Shown here piece by piece: positions 19,248 through 29,134 of a stretch of 64,000 bases of DNA. Source of the stretch: Erysipelotrichaceae bacterium 66202529 (lineage in GTDB: Bacteria > Bacillota_I > Bacilli_A > Erysipelotrichales > Erysipelotrichaceae); NCBI GenBank assembly GCA_017161075.1, contig CP046174.1, forward strand, positions 682,001 to 746,000, written 5' to 3'. The position numbers and the translations under genes were made by a program. Within the stretch, counting starts at the first letter, position 1; every line of letters begins with the position of its first letter. The notes beneath the pieces were generated by a model. The model was given only the letters and a program-made list of their open reading frames with translations. It had not been told where the DNA came from and did not search any database.

Positions 19248-19812
19248 ACGCTTTGATCCTTGCAGATGTTTTTTGTGATAATTCATCCCGGCACAGCAGA
19301 TAGAATATAAGCCCCGGTAAGGTTATGGAAAGCAATACATACCGCAACGGAGGGATATTACGTATTCTGCAGTCCATATATACAAAGCGAAGAATTACGG
19401 AGATAAACATAATTGCGGCGCTCAAAGAAGAAACTGCGGAAATTGTCATCACGATTATTACCGATGTCTCACTCATTTTAAAATATCGTAGAAGTACTCC
19501 CGTCAGAAACATGATAATAAATAATACAATAAGCATACAGAAAGGAATCAGAAAGGCTTTCTTTTTCAACATATCTGTGAAAAAATGAGTGGTATGAAAG
19601 CTGCGCTCCAGTTGTATACTGTCATTCATAAGATCCTGTATATGTACTGAAAAGATTTCAGCCAGTCGGGCTAAATTCTCTGAACTGGGCTTTGACAAAC
19701 CTTTTTCCCACTTGCTTACAGACTGTCTGCTCACATCCAGCAGCGCCGCAAGACTTTCCTGCGACAGCTGATGTTCTGTGCGCAGCATTTTGATTTTATC
19801 ATTTACATTCAT
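19231..19812 (-). CDS. XRE-family HTH protein with membrane domain
   Basis: This 193-aa protein has an N-terminal XRE helix-turn-helix (residues 6-60; QESLAALLDVSRQSVSKWE) and three C-terminal hydrophobic segments. Such membrane-bound repressors usually respond to envelope signals. It overlaps the CPBP protease gene downstream, so the protease may cleave or be controlled by it (inference). Confidence 0.88.
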   Translation of the reverse strand: MNVNDKIKMLRTEHQLSQESLAALLDVSRQSVSKWEKGLSKPSSENLARLAEIFSVHIQDLMNDSIQLERSFHTTHFFTDMLKKKAFLIPFCMLIVLFIIMFLTGVLLRYFKMSETSVIIVMTISAVSSLSAAIMFISVILRFVYMDCRIRNIPPLRYVLLSITLPGLIFYLLCRDELSQKTSARIKAYDKEI

Positions 19813-19921
19813 AATATCAACTCCCGGCTTTAGAATAACAGAGTACAGCGAAACCGTCTAGCAACTATCACGCAACCTGCTTTTTTTATTAGGAGAGTGT
19901 CTTTTTTTGTCAGTATAATGC

Positions 19922-19944
19922 AAAAAAGGACGTACTGTCCTTTT
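19922..19944 (-). terminator. Terminator of the trp operon
   Basis: On the minus strand AAGGAC pairs with GTCCTT, followed by a T-run, just after trpA. Confidence 0.75.
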
Positions 19945-19948
19945 CGTT

Positions 19949-20743
19949 TCATGCATGTGCCGCCTCCGCAAGTGTTTTCACAAAGCGTCCGAGCTCCTCG
20001 CGTGTGATTTCCTTATTTGCCAGCCGTCCAATCTGTCGTACGATGGCACTGCCTACGATGACACCATCCGCATAATCCTTCATTTCTGTGATTTGTTCCG
20101 GTGTTGAAATTCCAAAGCCGAGTGCCTTCGGTGTATCGCTATAGGTGGAAAGCTCGTGCAGGAATGCTTTCAAATCCGCCTGAAACACACTGCGCTCACC
20201 GGTCACTCCCAAAGAGGTTACACAATACAGAAAGCCCTCACTCTCCTGGGCAATCTGCTTCTTGCGTTTATTCGATATCGGTGTAACAAGTGATATGAGC
20301 TCGATATGGCAGGCATCCGCAAGCGGCTTTATTTCATCCCGATGCTCCATAGGCAGATCAGGAATAATCAAAGCGTCAATACCTGCCTGCTCGCTTTCCT
20401 TTAGAAAGCGTTCAGCTCCGTATTTGAATATCTGGTTGTAATATAGGAGGAAAACAAGCGGAATCTGGGAGAACTCGCGAATCTTCGACACCATGTGCAT
20501 AACATCGGTCGTCGTGATATTATTTTTTAAGGCTCTCAGACTTGCCTCCTGAATGACGGGGCCTTCCGCAATCGGATCAGAAAACGGGATTCCGATTTCA
20601 ATAATATCACAGCCGTTTTTTTCCAGCTCCCTTACGCATTCCATACAGGTATCCATATCCGGATCACCGGCTGTCAGAAAGCCGATAAAAGCCGTTTTTT
20701 GTTCCTGCTTCAGCTTCGCAAAGGTCGTATCTATTCTATTCAT
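19949..20743 (-). CDS. trpA: Tryptophan synthase alpha chain
   Basis: This 264-aa TIM-barrel subunit cleaves indole-3-glycerol phosphate to indole and glyceraldehyde-3-phosphate, and channels indole to TrpB. The family motif [12 protein letters not shown] holds the catalytic Asp, and EIGIPF the catalytic Glu. The ATG at 20743 overlaps the trpB stop by 8 bp and follows GGAGGTGG, so it is preferred to an ATG nine codons upstream. It is the last gene of the operon. Confidence 0.96.
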   Translation of the reverse strand: MNRIDTTFAKLKQEQKTAFIGFLTAGDPDMDTCMECVRELEKNGCDIIEIGIPFSDPIAEGPVIQEASLRALKNNITTTDVMHMVSKIREFSQIPLVFLLYYNQIFKYGAERFLKESEQAGIDALIIPDLPMEHRDEIKPLADACHIELISLVTPISNKRKKQIAQESEGFLYCVTSLGVTGERSVFQADLKAFLHELSTYSDTPKALGFGISTPEQITEMKDYADGVIVGSAIVRQIGRLANKEITREELGRFVKTLAEAAHA

Positions 20744-21926
20744 CAATATCCACCTCCAGGTATTCCGCAATACTTTTTACATCCTTGTCCCCGCGGCCGG
20801 ACAGTGTTACAGCTATGATACTGTCCTTTGGCATGGCTGGTGCCAGCTTCATTGCATAAGCAACCGCATGACTGCTTTCAATCGCAGGTATGATTCCCTC
20901 CGTCTTGGTCAGATACAGGAAAGCCTGCACAGCCTCATCATCGGTTACAGGAACATACTCCACACGTCCATTTTTTGCCAGATTTGCATGCTCGGGGCCG
21001 ATTCCCGGATAATCCAAACCGGCGGATAGGGAATATACAGGCATGATCTGACCGTCATCGTCCTGCAGAAACAAGGACTTCATCCCGTGCAGAACACCGA
21101 CACTACCCCGTGCAATCGTTGCGGCATGCTGTTCAGTATGAATTCCTTTCCCAGCCGCCTCACAGCCAATTAAACGCACAGTTTGATCCTGCAGAAAGTC
21201 ATAGAAGGAACCAATGGCATTGCTGCCGCCTCCCACACAGGCGATTACCACATCCGGCAGACGTCCCTCCTTTTCCAGACACTGCGCCTTCATTTCTTCC
21301 GATATGATTTTCTGAAAATCCCGGACGATCATCGGATACGGATGAGGCCCTACTGCAGAGCCTAGGACATAAAAGGTATCCTCACATCTTGCCGCCCATG
21401 CTCGCATTGCATCGTTGCAGGCATCCTTCAGGGTACCGGTACCGCTGGACACTCCGGTTACCTTAGCTCCCAGCAGCTCCATCTTAAATACATTCAGGGA
21501 TTGCCTTCGCATATCCTCAACACCCATGAATACCTCACACTCCATGCCAAACAGGGCTGCCGCAGTGGCGGAAGCCACACCATGCTGTCCAGCCCCCGTT
21601 TCCGCAATGATTTTTGTCTTTCCCATGCGCTTTGCCAACAGCACCTGCCCTAGCACATTGTTGATTTTATGTGCACCGGTATGGTTTAAATCCTCACGCT
21701 TCAAATAGATCTTCGCACCGCCGAGCTCCTCACTCATTTTCTTTGCATAATACAGCAGAGATGGGCGGTTTGCATATTCCTGCAAATAAAACTGCAGCTC
21801 CTGTTGAAAATCCGGATCCTCCTTCAGCTGTTCATAAGCTGTTTCCAGCTCCTCCAGAGCAATCATCAGTGTTTCCGGCGCATACTGTCCGCCAAACTCT
21901 CCATACATTCCTTTTGTCATTTTCAT
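20736..21926 (-). CDS. trpB: Tryptophan synthase beta chain
   Basis: This 396-aa PLP enzyme joins indole and serine to make tryptophan. The PLP lysine is in HTGAHKINN, with the glycine-rich phosphate cup [10 protein letters not shown]. The length is typical for TrpB1. It follows trpF with only a few bases between and is coupled to trpA. Confidence 0.97.
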   Translation of the reverse strand: MKMTKGMYGEFGGQYAPETLMIALEELETAYEQLKEDPDFQQELQFYLQEYANRPSLLYYAKKMSEELGGAKIYLKREDLNHTGAHKINNVLGQVLLAKRMGKTKIIAETGAGQHGVASATAAALFGMECEVFMGVEDMRRQSLNVFKMELLGAKVTGVSSGTGTLKDACNDAMRAWAARCEDTFYVLGSAVGPHPYPMIVRDFQKIISEEMKAQCLEKEGRLPDVVIACVGGGSNAIGSFYDFLQDQTVRLIGCEAAGKGIHTEQHAATIARGSVGVLHGMKSLFLQDDDGQIMPVYSLSAGLDYPGIGPEHANLAKNGRVEYVPVTDDEAVQAFLYLTKTEGIIPAIESSHAVAYAMKLAPAMPKDSIIAVTLSGRGDKDVKSIAEYLEVDIDE

Positions 21927-21930
21927 TACC

Positions 21931-22536
21931 TCATATATTCACATGCCTCATAAATGCATGTACTTTCTTTTTATCCTTTTTGCCATCTGTCTCCAGAGAG
22001 CTCGATACATCAATGCCATAGGGCCGCAATGCCAGCACTTCATCCACATTATCCAGGGAAATACCACCGGCGATTATGCATTCAGATACATCCAGCCTTT
22101 GCAGGATATCCATAGCGATGCGTTTGCCACTGCCTCCCTGCATGCCCTGAACATAGCTGTCCAAAAGCAGATGATCCGCATGCGGATATGCGTTTTTCGA
22201 TACATCCTTTATGCTTTGTATGCGCAAAGCCTTCCATATCTCACAGGTGCACGACTGCTTCAGTAGGCGTAGTTCCTCATCGGTTTCCTCACCGTGCAGC
22301 TGTATGACATCCAAAGAGACCTGCTTTGCAATGCTCAGTATACGGGCAGGCTGTTCATTCACAAATACCCCAACCAGTCGGCTTCCTTTGATCACTTTGG
22401 AAAGATTGCAGGCTGTCTCTACGGTTATTTGGCGCTTGCCGAAAGCGAAGATAAAGCCTGCATAATCCGGCTGTACCTCATTTACCAGCAAGGCATCCGC
22501 ATAGGTTCTAAGACCGCACAGCTTTATGATTGCCAT
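21931..22536 (-). CDS. trpF: Phosphoribosylanthranilate isomerase
   Basis: This 201-aa enzyme performs the Amadori rearrangement of phosphoribosylanthranilate. KLCGLR near the N-terminus holds the general base Cys, and LLLDS the general acid Asp; the phosphate-binding IIAGGIS is present. Its start overlaps the end of trpC by 29 bp. It is separate from trpC, unlike the enterobacterial fusion. Confidence 0.95.
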   Translation of the reverse strand: MAIIKLCGLRTYADALLVNEVQPDYAGFIFAFGKRQITVETACNLSKVIKGSRLVGVFVNEQPARILSIAKQVSLDVIQLHGEETDEELRLLKQSCTCEIWKALRIQSIKDVSKNAYPHADHLLLDSYVQGMQGGSGKRIAMDILQRLDVSECIIAGGISLDNVDEVLALRPYGIDVSSSLETDGKKDKKKVHAFMRHVNI

Positions 22537-23275
22537 ATTTCAGCTCCTGCAGGTGCGTACGGATATCAGGGGAACGCATGAAGCTTTCTCCAATCAAAAC
22601 AGCGTCCGCTCCGGCATTTTTGACATACTCCATATCCGCATGCGTGAATATCCCGCTCTCAGAAACAATGCTGATATCTGCTGGGATGCGGGAGGCCAAC
22701 TGCTTTGTTGTATCCAGGGAAACCTCAAAGGTATGCAGATTCCGGTTGTTAATGCCAATGATTTCCGGCTGTAGCTGCAGTGCTCGTTCAAGCTCCTTTT
22801 CATCGTGCACCTCTACAATGCATTCCAGCTCCAGACAGCGGGCCAGCTGATAAAATTCTCTGAGCTGTGTATCCGTAAGCATAGCGACGATCAGAAGCAT
22901 CATGTTAGCACCGACGCGCTTTGTCTGTACGACCTCACGCGCATCCATGATGAAATCCTTGCGTAAAATCGGAAGATCGGTAACAGAACGCGCAATCGTT
23001 ATATGATCCAGATTACCCTGGAAGAAATTGCGCTCCGTCAAAATAGAAATTGCATTGATGCCTGCCTCATCGTATGCATTCGCAAAGCGGGCTGCACTGA
23101 AATCCTCTACGATTACGCCCTTGCTAGGACTGGCCTTTTTAATTTCTCCAATCACAAATAGAGAATCATACAGCTTCATCTGCTTTGCTATCTTACCGCG
23201 CTTTTTTGGTAAAAGCTGTATCAGCTCATCCTCCAGCGTCAGTCTTTTCTGTTCGATAATCGTATCCAGTATCAT
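22508..23275 (-). CDS. trpC: Indole-3-glycerol phosphate synthase
   Basis: This enzyme of about 255 aa closes the indole ring. It has EIKKASPSKG with the catalytic Lys, LRKDFI, and GINNRNLHTF. I chose the ATG at 23275 because it overlaps the trpD stop as ATGA and has GGAGG at good spacing; the ATG two codons upstream (23281) lies too close to that site. Confidence 0.95.
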   Translation of the reverse strand: MILDTIIEQKRLTLEDELIQLLPKKRGKIAKQMKLYDSLFVIGEIKKASPSKGVIVEDFSAARFANAYDEAGINAISILTERNFFQGNLDHITIARSVTDLPILRKDFIMDAREVVQTKRVGANMMLLIVAMLTDTQLREFYQLARCLELECIVEVHDEKELERALQLQPEIIGINNRNLHTFEVSLDTTKQLASRIPADISIVSESGIFTHADMEYVKNAGADAVLIGESFMRSPDIRTHLQELKYGNHKAVRS

Positions 23276-24291
23276 GCGCATACCTCCTGAGACAGCCTTT
23301 GGAATTGTTGAAGCTTTGCCAGTGCACAGCCGCTGTCAATGCTTTGTTCTGCCAGCTTGATGCCTTCTGCAATGGAATCGCAGCTTCCGCTGATATACAG
23401 GGCAAGTCCGCTGTTCATCAGTACAGCATCTCGTTTGGCACTGTGTTCTCCCTGCAGAATATCCATAAGAATTTTTGCGTTTTCCACACTGTCACCGCCA
23501 ACCAGCTCCTGCAGCTTACAGCGCTTCATGCCAAACTGCTCCGGGCATATGCGGTAGGTGCAAATACGGTTGTTTTTCAGCTCATGAACAAGCGTATCTC
23601 CGGTCATGGAAACCTCATCCATGCCACAGTCCCCGTGAACCACAACGGCCTGCTTAACACCCATTTCCTGATAGACATGAATCATAACATCTGCCATTTC
23701 CTCACTGTATGCTCCGATGACATAGGTGTCCGGGTGTGCCGGATTGGTTAGTGGCCCAAGGATATTGAACATTGTTTTTAAGCCAAGCTGCTTGCGGATC
23801 GGGCCGACATGACGCATACTTTCATGATAGGTCTGGGCAAACAGAAAGGTGATACCGACGTTTTCCAACAGATAGGCAGCCTCCTTTGGCGGCAGCGTGA
23901 TGTTCACATGCAGTGCTTCCAGTGTATCAGCACTGCCGCTTTTGCTGGAAACACCGCGGTTACCATGCTTCGCAACCGGAAGTCCGGCTCCGCATAATAC
24001 AAAGGAGGAGGTTGTGGAGATATTAAAGGTGTTCAGGCAGTCCCCGCCAGTTCCTACGATATCTACAATTCCCTTTACTGCGGTTGGCAGAGGTGCAGCC
24101 TTGCTCACCATGACACTGGAGGCAGCCGCTATTTCCGCAGGGCTCTCTTTTTTCATTTTCATGGCAATTAGGAAGGCGCTCACCTGTTCACCGCTTGCTT
24201 TGCCATCCATTATGATATTCATAGCATCCTTCATTTCCTTTGTTGTAAGATCCTGATGCTCACTGATCTTTCTGATATAGTCCTTTAACAT
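23272..24291 (-). CDS. trpD: Anthranilate phosphoribosyltransferase
   Basis: This 339-aa enzyme transfers phosphoribose to anthranilate. GTGGDCLNTFN binds PRPP, KHGNRGVSS is the other conserved motif, and the length is typical. It follows trpG after 85 bp that contain a small hairpin (CCCGC/GCGGG, 24308-24322) just before its GGAGG site. In this operon it is separate from the glutaminase. Confidence 0.97.
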   Translation of the reverse strand: MLKDYIRKISEHQDLTTKEMKDAMNIIMDGKASGEQVSAFLIAMKMKKESPAEIAAASSVMVSKAAPLPTAVKGIVDIVGTGGDCLNTFNISTTSSFVLCGAGLPVAKHGNRGVSSKSGSADTLEALHVNITLPPKEAAYLLENVGITFLFAQTYHESMRHVGPIRKQLGLKTMFNILGPLTNPAHPDTYVIGAYSEEMADVMIHVYQEMGVKQAVVVHGDCGMDEVSMTGDTLVHELKNNRICTYRICPEQFGMKRCKLQELVGGDSVENAKILMDILQGEHSAKRDAVLMNSGLALYISGSCDSIAEGIKLAEQSIDSGCALAKLQQFQRLSQEVCA

Positions 24292-24376
24292 ATAGACCTC
24301 CGTTCTCCCGCTTTCTGCGGGTACAGTTTTATATTAAGATTAGCTTCTATTGTTTTTTATCTGATTTCCTTCTCTT

Positions 24377-24952
24377 TCACATGTGGAGCTTCACAGTTTT
24401 CATAAAGTTTTCTATAATCCTTGCGCCATATGGTGTCAGAATAGATTCCGGATGAAACTGAATGCCGTATACCGGATACTGGCGATGCTGAATTGCCATA
24501 ATTTCATCACTGCGGCTTCTGGCAGTGGCAATCAGCTCTGTTCCCAACCCTTCTACGACCAGGGAATGATAACGTGCTGCTTCAAATGCACACGGGATGT
24601 TATCAAAGAGGGGACAGGGGGCGCATTGCTGTATGATATCAGCCTCTCCATGGTGAATCTGCCTGGCATAGGTAATTGTAGAGGCAAAGACCTCTGCTAT
24701 GGCCTGGTGTCCCAGACAGATACCGAGCATGGGGATTTCCGTATAGCAGCAGCGTATGATGTCCTCCATATTGCCTGCAGTCCCTGGATGACCGGCACCC
24801 GGGGAAAAAACAATAGCATCCGGACACAGTGCCTTGACGTCCCTGCTGTTTACGGCATCATTTCGCAGTACGCGAATATCTGCATCGTATGCGGCAAGTG
24901 CCTGATAAAGATTATAGGTAAAGGAATCGTAATTATCGACTAACACAATCAT
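24377..24952 (-). CDS. trpG: Anthranilate synthase glutaminase component
   Basis: This 191-aa class I amidotransferase supplies ammonia to TrpE. The catalytic Cys is in GICLGHQ and the His-Glu pair in IQFHPES. Its ATG overlaps the trpE stop as ATGA. A role shared with para-aminobenzoate synthesis is possible, but the operon position supports tryptophan. Confidence 0.95.
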   Translation of the reverse strand: MIVLVDNYDSFTYNLYQALAAYDADIRVLRNDAVNSRDVKALCPDAIVFSPGAGHPGTAGNMEDIIRCCYTEIPMLGICLGHQAIAEVFASTITYARQIHHGEADIIQQCAPCPLFDNIPCAFEAARYHSLVVEGLGTELIATARSRSDEIMAIQHRQYPVYGIQFHPESILTPYGARIIENFMKTVKLHM

Positions 24953-26397
24953 ACAGCCACCTCCCCATGGATTGCTCGTAACAGGGCTTTGGCTTTGTGC
25001 AGAGTTTCTTCATATTCCTTTTCCGGTACAGAATCCTTCACAATACCGGCACCTGCCTGCAAATATACCTTGTCTTTATGGAAAACAAAGGTACGAATTG
25101 TAATGCAGGCATCGAATTGCTGATTGTAGCCAATAAAGCCGATTGCTCCGCCATAGATTTCGCGTTTGACAGGCTCCAGGCTTTCGATGATCTGCATTGC
25201 ACTGATTTTGGGAGCACCGGATAGCGTGCCTGCTGGAAGAACAGATGCCAGCGCATCATACATGTCATATTCTTTTTTTAATCGTCCGTGTACCTCACTG
25301 GTCATATGCATGACGTGGGAATACAGCTGTACCTGTTTCATGTTTTCTACGCGTACACTGCCAATCGCTGCTACTTTACCGATATCGTTGCGTCCCAGAT
25401 CGACCAGCATCGCATGCTCTGCATTTTCTTTTGGATCATTGCGTAAGGACTGTGCTGCAGCTTCATCCTCCTGCACGCTGTTTCCCCGTGGTCTTGTACC
25501 TGCAATCGGCATCGTCATAATGGATTGCCCCCGCCCCTGCAGCAGCAGCTCCGGCGATACGCCGGCAATGACATAATCCGCAAAATCAAGATAATACATA
25601 TATGGACTTTTCCCAAGAGCACGCAGCTGCACATAGGCGGCAAAGGGATCCTCAGTGTAATCCGCCTGCAGCCGCTGACTCAGCACAACCTGAAAGATAT
25701 CCCCCTCCTGAATGTGCTTCTGAGCTTCCTTTACCCTGGTTATAAACTGTTCTTTGCTTAGGGAGCTGGTAACCTTGCGTTGCGCAAGCGGTTCATTACG
25801 ATATGCTTCCTGCTTTGTTATGCGTGCACTCAATTCTTGAATGCGCTGTATAGCCCTGTGATACTTTACGTCCAGGTTGATCTGCGGCTCCTGCATGTTG
25901 ACGATCACATACAGACGATGCTGTTCATGATCCAAAACGATCAGCTCCTCTACAAAGGCAAACTGCATCAGAGGGAGGTGAAGGGATGGAAGCTGGTTGT
26001 CCTGTATGGCTTCAAATAGCCGAATCACATCATAATTGAAATGACCAATCGCTCCACCGGTAAATACAGAGAGCTCAGGATATATAGGAGCACGCTCCTG
26101 CATCTGCTGTTTCAAAATATCCAGCGGGTTTCCATCCAGCTGCTTTGTTTCCCCATGCTGCATAAGGTAGGTTTTATCATCTCTGCTAACAAGACGTTTT
26201 TTTGCGGGCAGAGCGATGATAGAGTAGCGTCCATAGGAATTTAGAACACCGCTTTCCAGAAAAAAGGAATACGGTCTTCGCAGGGCTGCATACAGATCGA
26301 GTAAATCATCCTTTGCATAGTCCATTGCTGAATAGATAGGGATTCGTGTATATGCTTCGGCGTATATACGCACGGTTTGTAAATCGGGATAGATCAT
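24949..26397 (-). CDS. trpE: Anthranilate synthase component I
   Basis: This 482-aa chorismate-binding enzyme makes anthranilate. It has an N-terminal FLES-type tryptophan feedback motif (YSFFLES), and the C-terminal GTRPRG, DLGRNDIGKV and AGTLSGAPK motifs. AGGAGGAACCT precedes the ATG. It is the first gene of trpEGDCFBA and lies 135 bp downstream of a tryptophan T-box terminator. Confidence 0.97.
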   Translation of the reverse strand: MIYPDLQTVRIYAEAYTRIPIYSAMDYAKDDLLDLYAALRRPYSFFLESGVLNSYGRYSIIALPAKKRLVSRDDKTYLMQHGETKQLDGNPLDILKQQMQERAPIYPELSVFTGGAIGHFNYDVIRLFEAIQDNQLPSLHLPLMQFAFVEELIVLDHEQHRLYVIVNMQEPQINLDVKYHRAIQRIQELSARITKQEAYRNEPLAQRKVTSSLSKEQFITRVKEAQKHIQEGDIFQVVLSQRLQADYTEDPFAAYVQLRALGKSPYMYYLDFADYVIAGVSPELLLQGRGQSIMTMPIAGTRPRGNSVQEDEAAAQSLRNDPKENAEHAMLVDLGRNDIGKVAAIGSVRVENMKQVQLYSHVMHMTSEVHGRLKKEYDMYDALASVLPAGTLSGAPKISAMQIIESLEPVKREIYGGAIGFIGYNQQFDACITIRTFVFHKDKVYLQAGAGIVKDSVPEKEYEETLHKAKALLRAIHGEVAV

Positions 26398-26530
26398 AGG
26401 TTCCTCCTGTCATATGCTTTTGGCGGCTGTTATACCGGCTGCGCCATCGCTTTGTCTGACAGAATGCTTTTGCTAAAATATCATTCATTTTTCATTCTCC
26501 TTTTTCGTTTCTGTATAAGAGTGAGAATAA

Positions 26531-26573
26531 AATAAAAACCTCCGTCCTGTATCATAGGACGAAGGTTATCTCC
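26531..26573 (-). terminator. T-box terminator hairpin before trpE
   Basis: On the minus strand, AACCTTCGTCCT pairs with AGGACGGAGGTT, followed by a T-run. Its 5' arm overlaps the region that would form the antiterminator. Confidence 0.85.
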
Positions 26574-26790
26574 GTTTAGCCACCTATACGCTTTGCGAAA
26601 AAAATTGCAAAGCACTCTTATACAAACACCAACATGTCTGCTTCCTTAGATAACGCGGGAATTGCGTCACCAGCTACTCATTCCTTTTCGCCGGTGCTTC
26701 TCTTCAGGCCCATTCACGAGATCTCTTCACGCCGAATTTCCACCATCATCAGCTCTCTATGGATTCGAGGGTTCTGTTACTCTTCCTGAA
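26531..26790 (-). ncRNA. Tryptophan T-box riboswitch
   Basis: The trp leader shows stem I features on the minus strand: an AGAGTA element near 26783, a GGTGGAAATTCGGCGTGAAG distal region and a specifier-loop GAATGGG with the Trp codon TGG. Then comes a T-box-like AGGTGGC near 26580 and the terminator. The bulge sequence TGGC fits the 3' end of a tRNA-Trp with discriminator G. Uncharged tRNA-Trp should stabilise the antiterminator and turn on trpEGDCFBA. Confidence 0.85.
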
Positions 26791-26812
26791 TCAATCGAAT
26801 TGTATTGGTTTG

Positions 26813-26842
26813 ATTATAAAGCTGCTTTACATTGTTTGTCAA
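26813..26842 (-). promoter_or_regulatory. trp operon promoter
   Basis: On the minus strand TTGACA (26842-26837) and TATAAT (26818-26813) are 18 bp apart, just upstream of the T-box. Confidence 0.8.
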
Positions 26843-27337
26843 TATATTTTCAAAATATATTTCATATTCTTTCAATCTGTTTACATATCGTGTATGATCT
26901 CAAGCTTTGTATAAAATGAGTGTACAGAATGAGTTGTATAAGGGGAGGGATAAGTATGTTATGTAATGTTGAATTGTTTAAAATATCTTTATGTACACGG
27001 AATATGTAAAAAAGCATTTTTATACATAAAATTATGCAGGCGTGCTATGATAATGTAAGACAAAAACTGTTTTTTTGGCAGATGTTTCCACGAAAGCAGT
27101 ACAGGAAAATAGAGGCATGTTCTTTCATTACGACTAAGGAAATGCATGCATGGATTCACTTTGGAATATCGTTGTACAGTATAATGTCAAACAGATATAC
27201 ATATTGTATCATACTTGAGATTGTGTATTTTACAAGATAAAACAGTGGATCGATATAGATTGGGTATAATGATTGTAAGAGACTTACATTTGTTTCTTAC
27301 ATTGTTAGAAACATTTTACATTTTCTTTCAAAATATA
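26843..27337. other. Intergenic region between divergent T-box operons
   Basis: I see no solid gene. A 17-codon frame (ATG at 26956, after GGGGAGGG) could be a tiny peptide, but nothing supports its function. The rest is AT-rich and holds no clear element other than the flanking promoters. Confidence 0.4.
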
Positions 27338-27366
27338 TTGACATCCTCTTTCTGTTCCCGTATACT
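27338..27366 (+). promoter_or_regulatory. Promoter of the amino-acid ABC operon
   Basis: TTGACA at 27338-27343 and TATACT at 27361-27366 are 17 bp apart, upstream of the T-box leader. Confidence 0.8.
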
Positions 27367-27379
27367 GTAACTACAATAC

Positions 27380-27678
27380 AAGCGATGAAAAGAAATAGTA
27401 CACAAAGCCTGGCATTACAGAGAGTCCCCATCCGCTGAAAGGGGATATGTACAGCTTGTGGAACACATCTTGGAGCTGCAGATGCGAACCAATAGTAGTA
27501 TCTGCCGGTGACTCCGTTACCTGTCAGAGTATGGTATTCCTGAAACAATCTGGTTTTAAAGAATATCGGATACTCATTGAGGTCAGTAGCCGTAAGGGAC
27601 TGATAAATTGAGGTGGAACCACGTAAGCACAGCTTTCGTCCTCTGGAGAATAACCAGAGGATGGAGGCTTTTTTTCAT
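27380..27678 (+). ncRNA. T-box riboswitch, probable histidine specifier
   Basis: A classical T-box leader lies before the amino-acid ABC genes. It has an AGTA element near 27395, an AGAGAG distal arm, the specifier region GGAACACATC, the T-box AGGTGGAACCACG at 27611-27623 and a long terminator at 27632-27677. The triplet after GAA and before A is CAC, which codes for histidine. AAC (Asn) or ACA (Thr) are alternatives. The T-box bulge TGGA fits a tRNA ending in U73 better than the C73 of tRNA-His, so the amino acid is not settled. Confidence 0.88.
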
Positions 27679-27708
27679 CACATGCTTGAAATTTGAGGAG
27701 GAAAACGT

Positions 27709-28479
27709 ATGAAAAGGATCGTAATGACAATGCTCGCACTGTTGTGCACACTTTCTTTGACCGCCTGTGGTTCAGATGCAGGCAAGGGGGATGATAAGGA
27801 GGTATTGACCATCGGTATTGATGATACCTTTGCGCCAATGGGATTCAAAAAGGATGGAAAGCTGGTCGGCTTTGACGTAGAGCTGGCAGAAGCAGTTTCA
27901 AAGAAAATCGGAAAGAGTGTGGAATTTCAAAACATTGACTGGGATTTAAAGGAGACTGAGCTGGAATCCGGGAATATTGACCTGATTTGGAACGGATATT
28001 CCATTACGGATGAGCGTAAGAAGCAGGTGCTGTTTTCCGATCCGTATATGGAGAACCGTCAGCTGATTATCACAACGGATAAGACGGGAATCAAGGCAAA
28101 GGCGGATATCAAGGGTAAAACCTTATCCGTGCAGAAAAACTCCAGCGCCTATGATGCTGTGATGAAGGATAAGGACTTTGTGGCAGACTTAAAGGGTGGA
28201 AAGCCGACACAGTTTGATACGAACAATGACTGCTTCATGGATTTGGAATCCGGACGAAGCGATGCAATCGTTGTGGATGAAACGCTGGCGCGTTACTATA
28301 TGAAGCAGCAGGATAACGGTGTTAAGTATGTCGTACTGGATGAAAATTTCGGAACAGAGGAATATGCGATTGGTATGCGTAAGGATGATACGGAATTATG
28401 CAAGGAGATCAACAAGGCAATGCAGGAATTGAAGGACGATGGAACCTTTGATACCATTAAGGATACCTGGTTCCAGTAA
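27709..28479 (+). CDS. Amino-acid ABC transporter substrate-binding lipoprotein
   Basis: This 256-aa family 3 solute-binding protein has a lipoprotein signal (hydrophobic residues 5-19, lipobox LTAC). The mature part has the FAPMGFK, VGFDVEL and WDLKETELESGNIDLIWNG motifs of polar amino-acid binders. AGGAGGAAAACGT precedes the ATG. It is the first gene of a three-gene operon under the T-box. Histidine is the best guess for substrate because of the specifier triplet. Confidence 0.93.
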   Translation: MKRIVMTMLALLCTLSLTACGSDAGKGDDKEVLTIGIDDTFAPMGFKKDGKLVGFDVELAEAVSKKIGKSVEFQNIDWDLKETELESGNIDLIWNGYSITDERKKQVLFSDPYMENRQLIITTDKTGIKAKADIKGKTLSVQKNSSAYDAVMKDKDFVADLKGGKPTQFDTNNDCFMDLESGRSDAIVVDETLARYYMKQQDNGVKYVVLDENFGTEEYAIGMRKDDTELCKEINKAMQELKDDGTFDTIKDTWFQ

Positions 28480-28482
28480 GCT

Positions 28483-29124
28483 ATGGATTTCTTTATACAG
28501 CTGCTTCCGGCCTTTGTAGAAGGGCTGAAGATCACCCTGTTTTTCTGGGTGGTAACGCTGGCGGGCTCCTTTGTTCTGGCGCTCCCCATGGTATATATCC
28601 GGCTGTCTAGGAATGCGGTTGTTTCTTCCATCGTTCGCTTCTATATTTATATCATGCGGGGTACGCCGCTGCTGCTGCAGCTGATGTTCGTTTATTTCGG
28701 GCTTCCCTATCTGGGAATCCGGCTGGACCGGATGACGGCGGCAATTCTGGCATTTCTATTGAATTATACAGCTTATTTCACAGAGATTCTGCGTGGCGGT
28801 ATTCAATCCATTGATGAGGGACAAAAGGAGGCTGCCAAGATTCTCGGCTATTCCAATGCCTATACATTTCTGCATATCCTGCTGCCGCAGGCGCTTAGAA
28901 ACTGTATTCCATCCTTTATCAATGAGAGTCTGACATTGCTGAAGGATACCTGTCTGGTTTCCATTCTGGGCATCGATGAGCTGTTGCGCTATGCAAAGAT
29001 TGCGGCTGGTACGTATGCGACAGGGCTTCCGTTTATCTATGTCGGTGTGATTTATCTGGTATTGAATATGCCGATTTCCCGTGGTTTAAACTATCTGGAA
29101 AAACGGCTGAATTATTATAAGTAG
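28483..29124 (+). CDS. Amino-acid ABC transporter permease
   Basis: This 213-aa HisM/GlnP-type permease has about five membrane helices and the EAA motif (EGQKEAAKILG) that docks the ATPase. The start lies 3 bp after the binding-protein stop, with a weak ribosome site, so coupling to the upstream gene is likely. Only one permease gene is present, so it should act as a homodimer. Confidence 0.93.
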   Translation: MDFFIQLLPAFVEGLKITLFFWVVTLAGSFVLALPMVYIRLSRNAVVSSIVRFYIYIMRGTPLLLQLMFVYFGLPYLGIRLDRMTAAILAFLLNYTAYFTEILRGGIQSIDEGQKEAAKILGYSNAYTFLHILLPQALRNCIPSFINESLTLLKDTCLVSILGIDELLRYAKIAAGTYATGLPFIYVGVIYLVLNMPISRGLNYLEKRLNYYK

Positions 29125-29134
29125 AGGTGGCAGT

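Noticed and set aside
26956..27009. 17-codon peptide after GGGGAGGG
   Set aside because: A good ribosome site alone is weak evidence, and there is no conserved pattern or clear promoter link.
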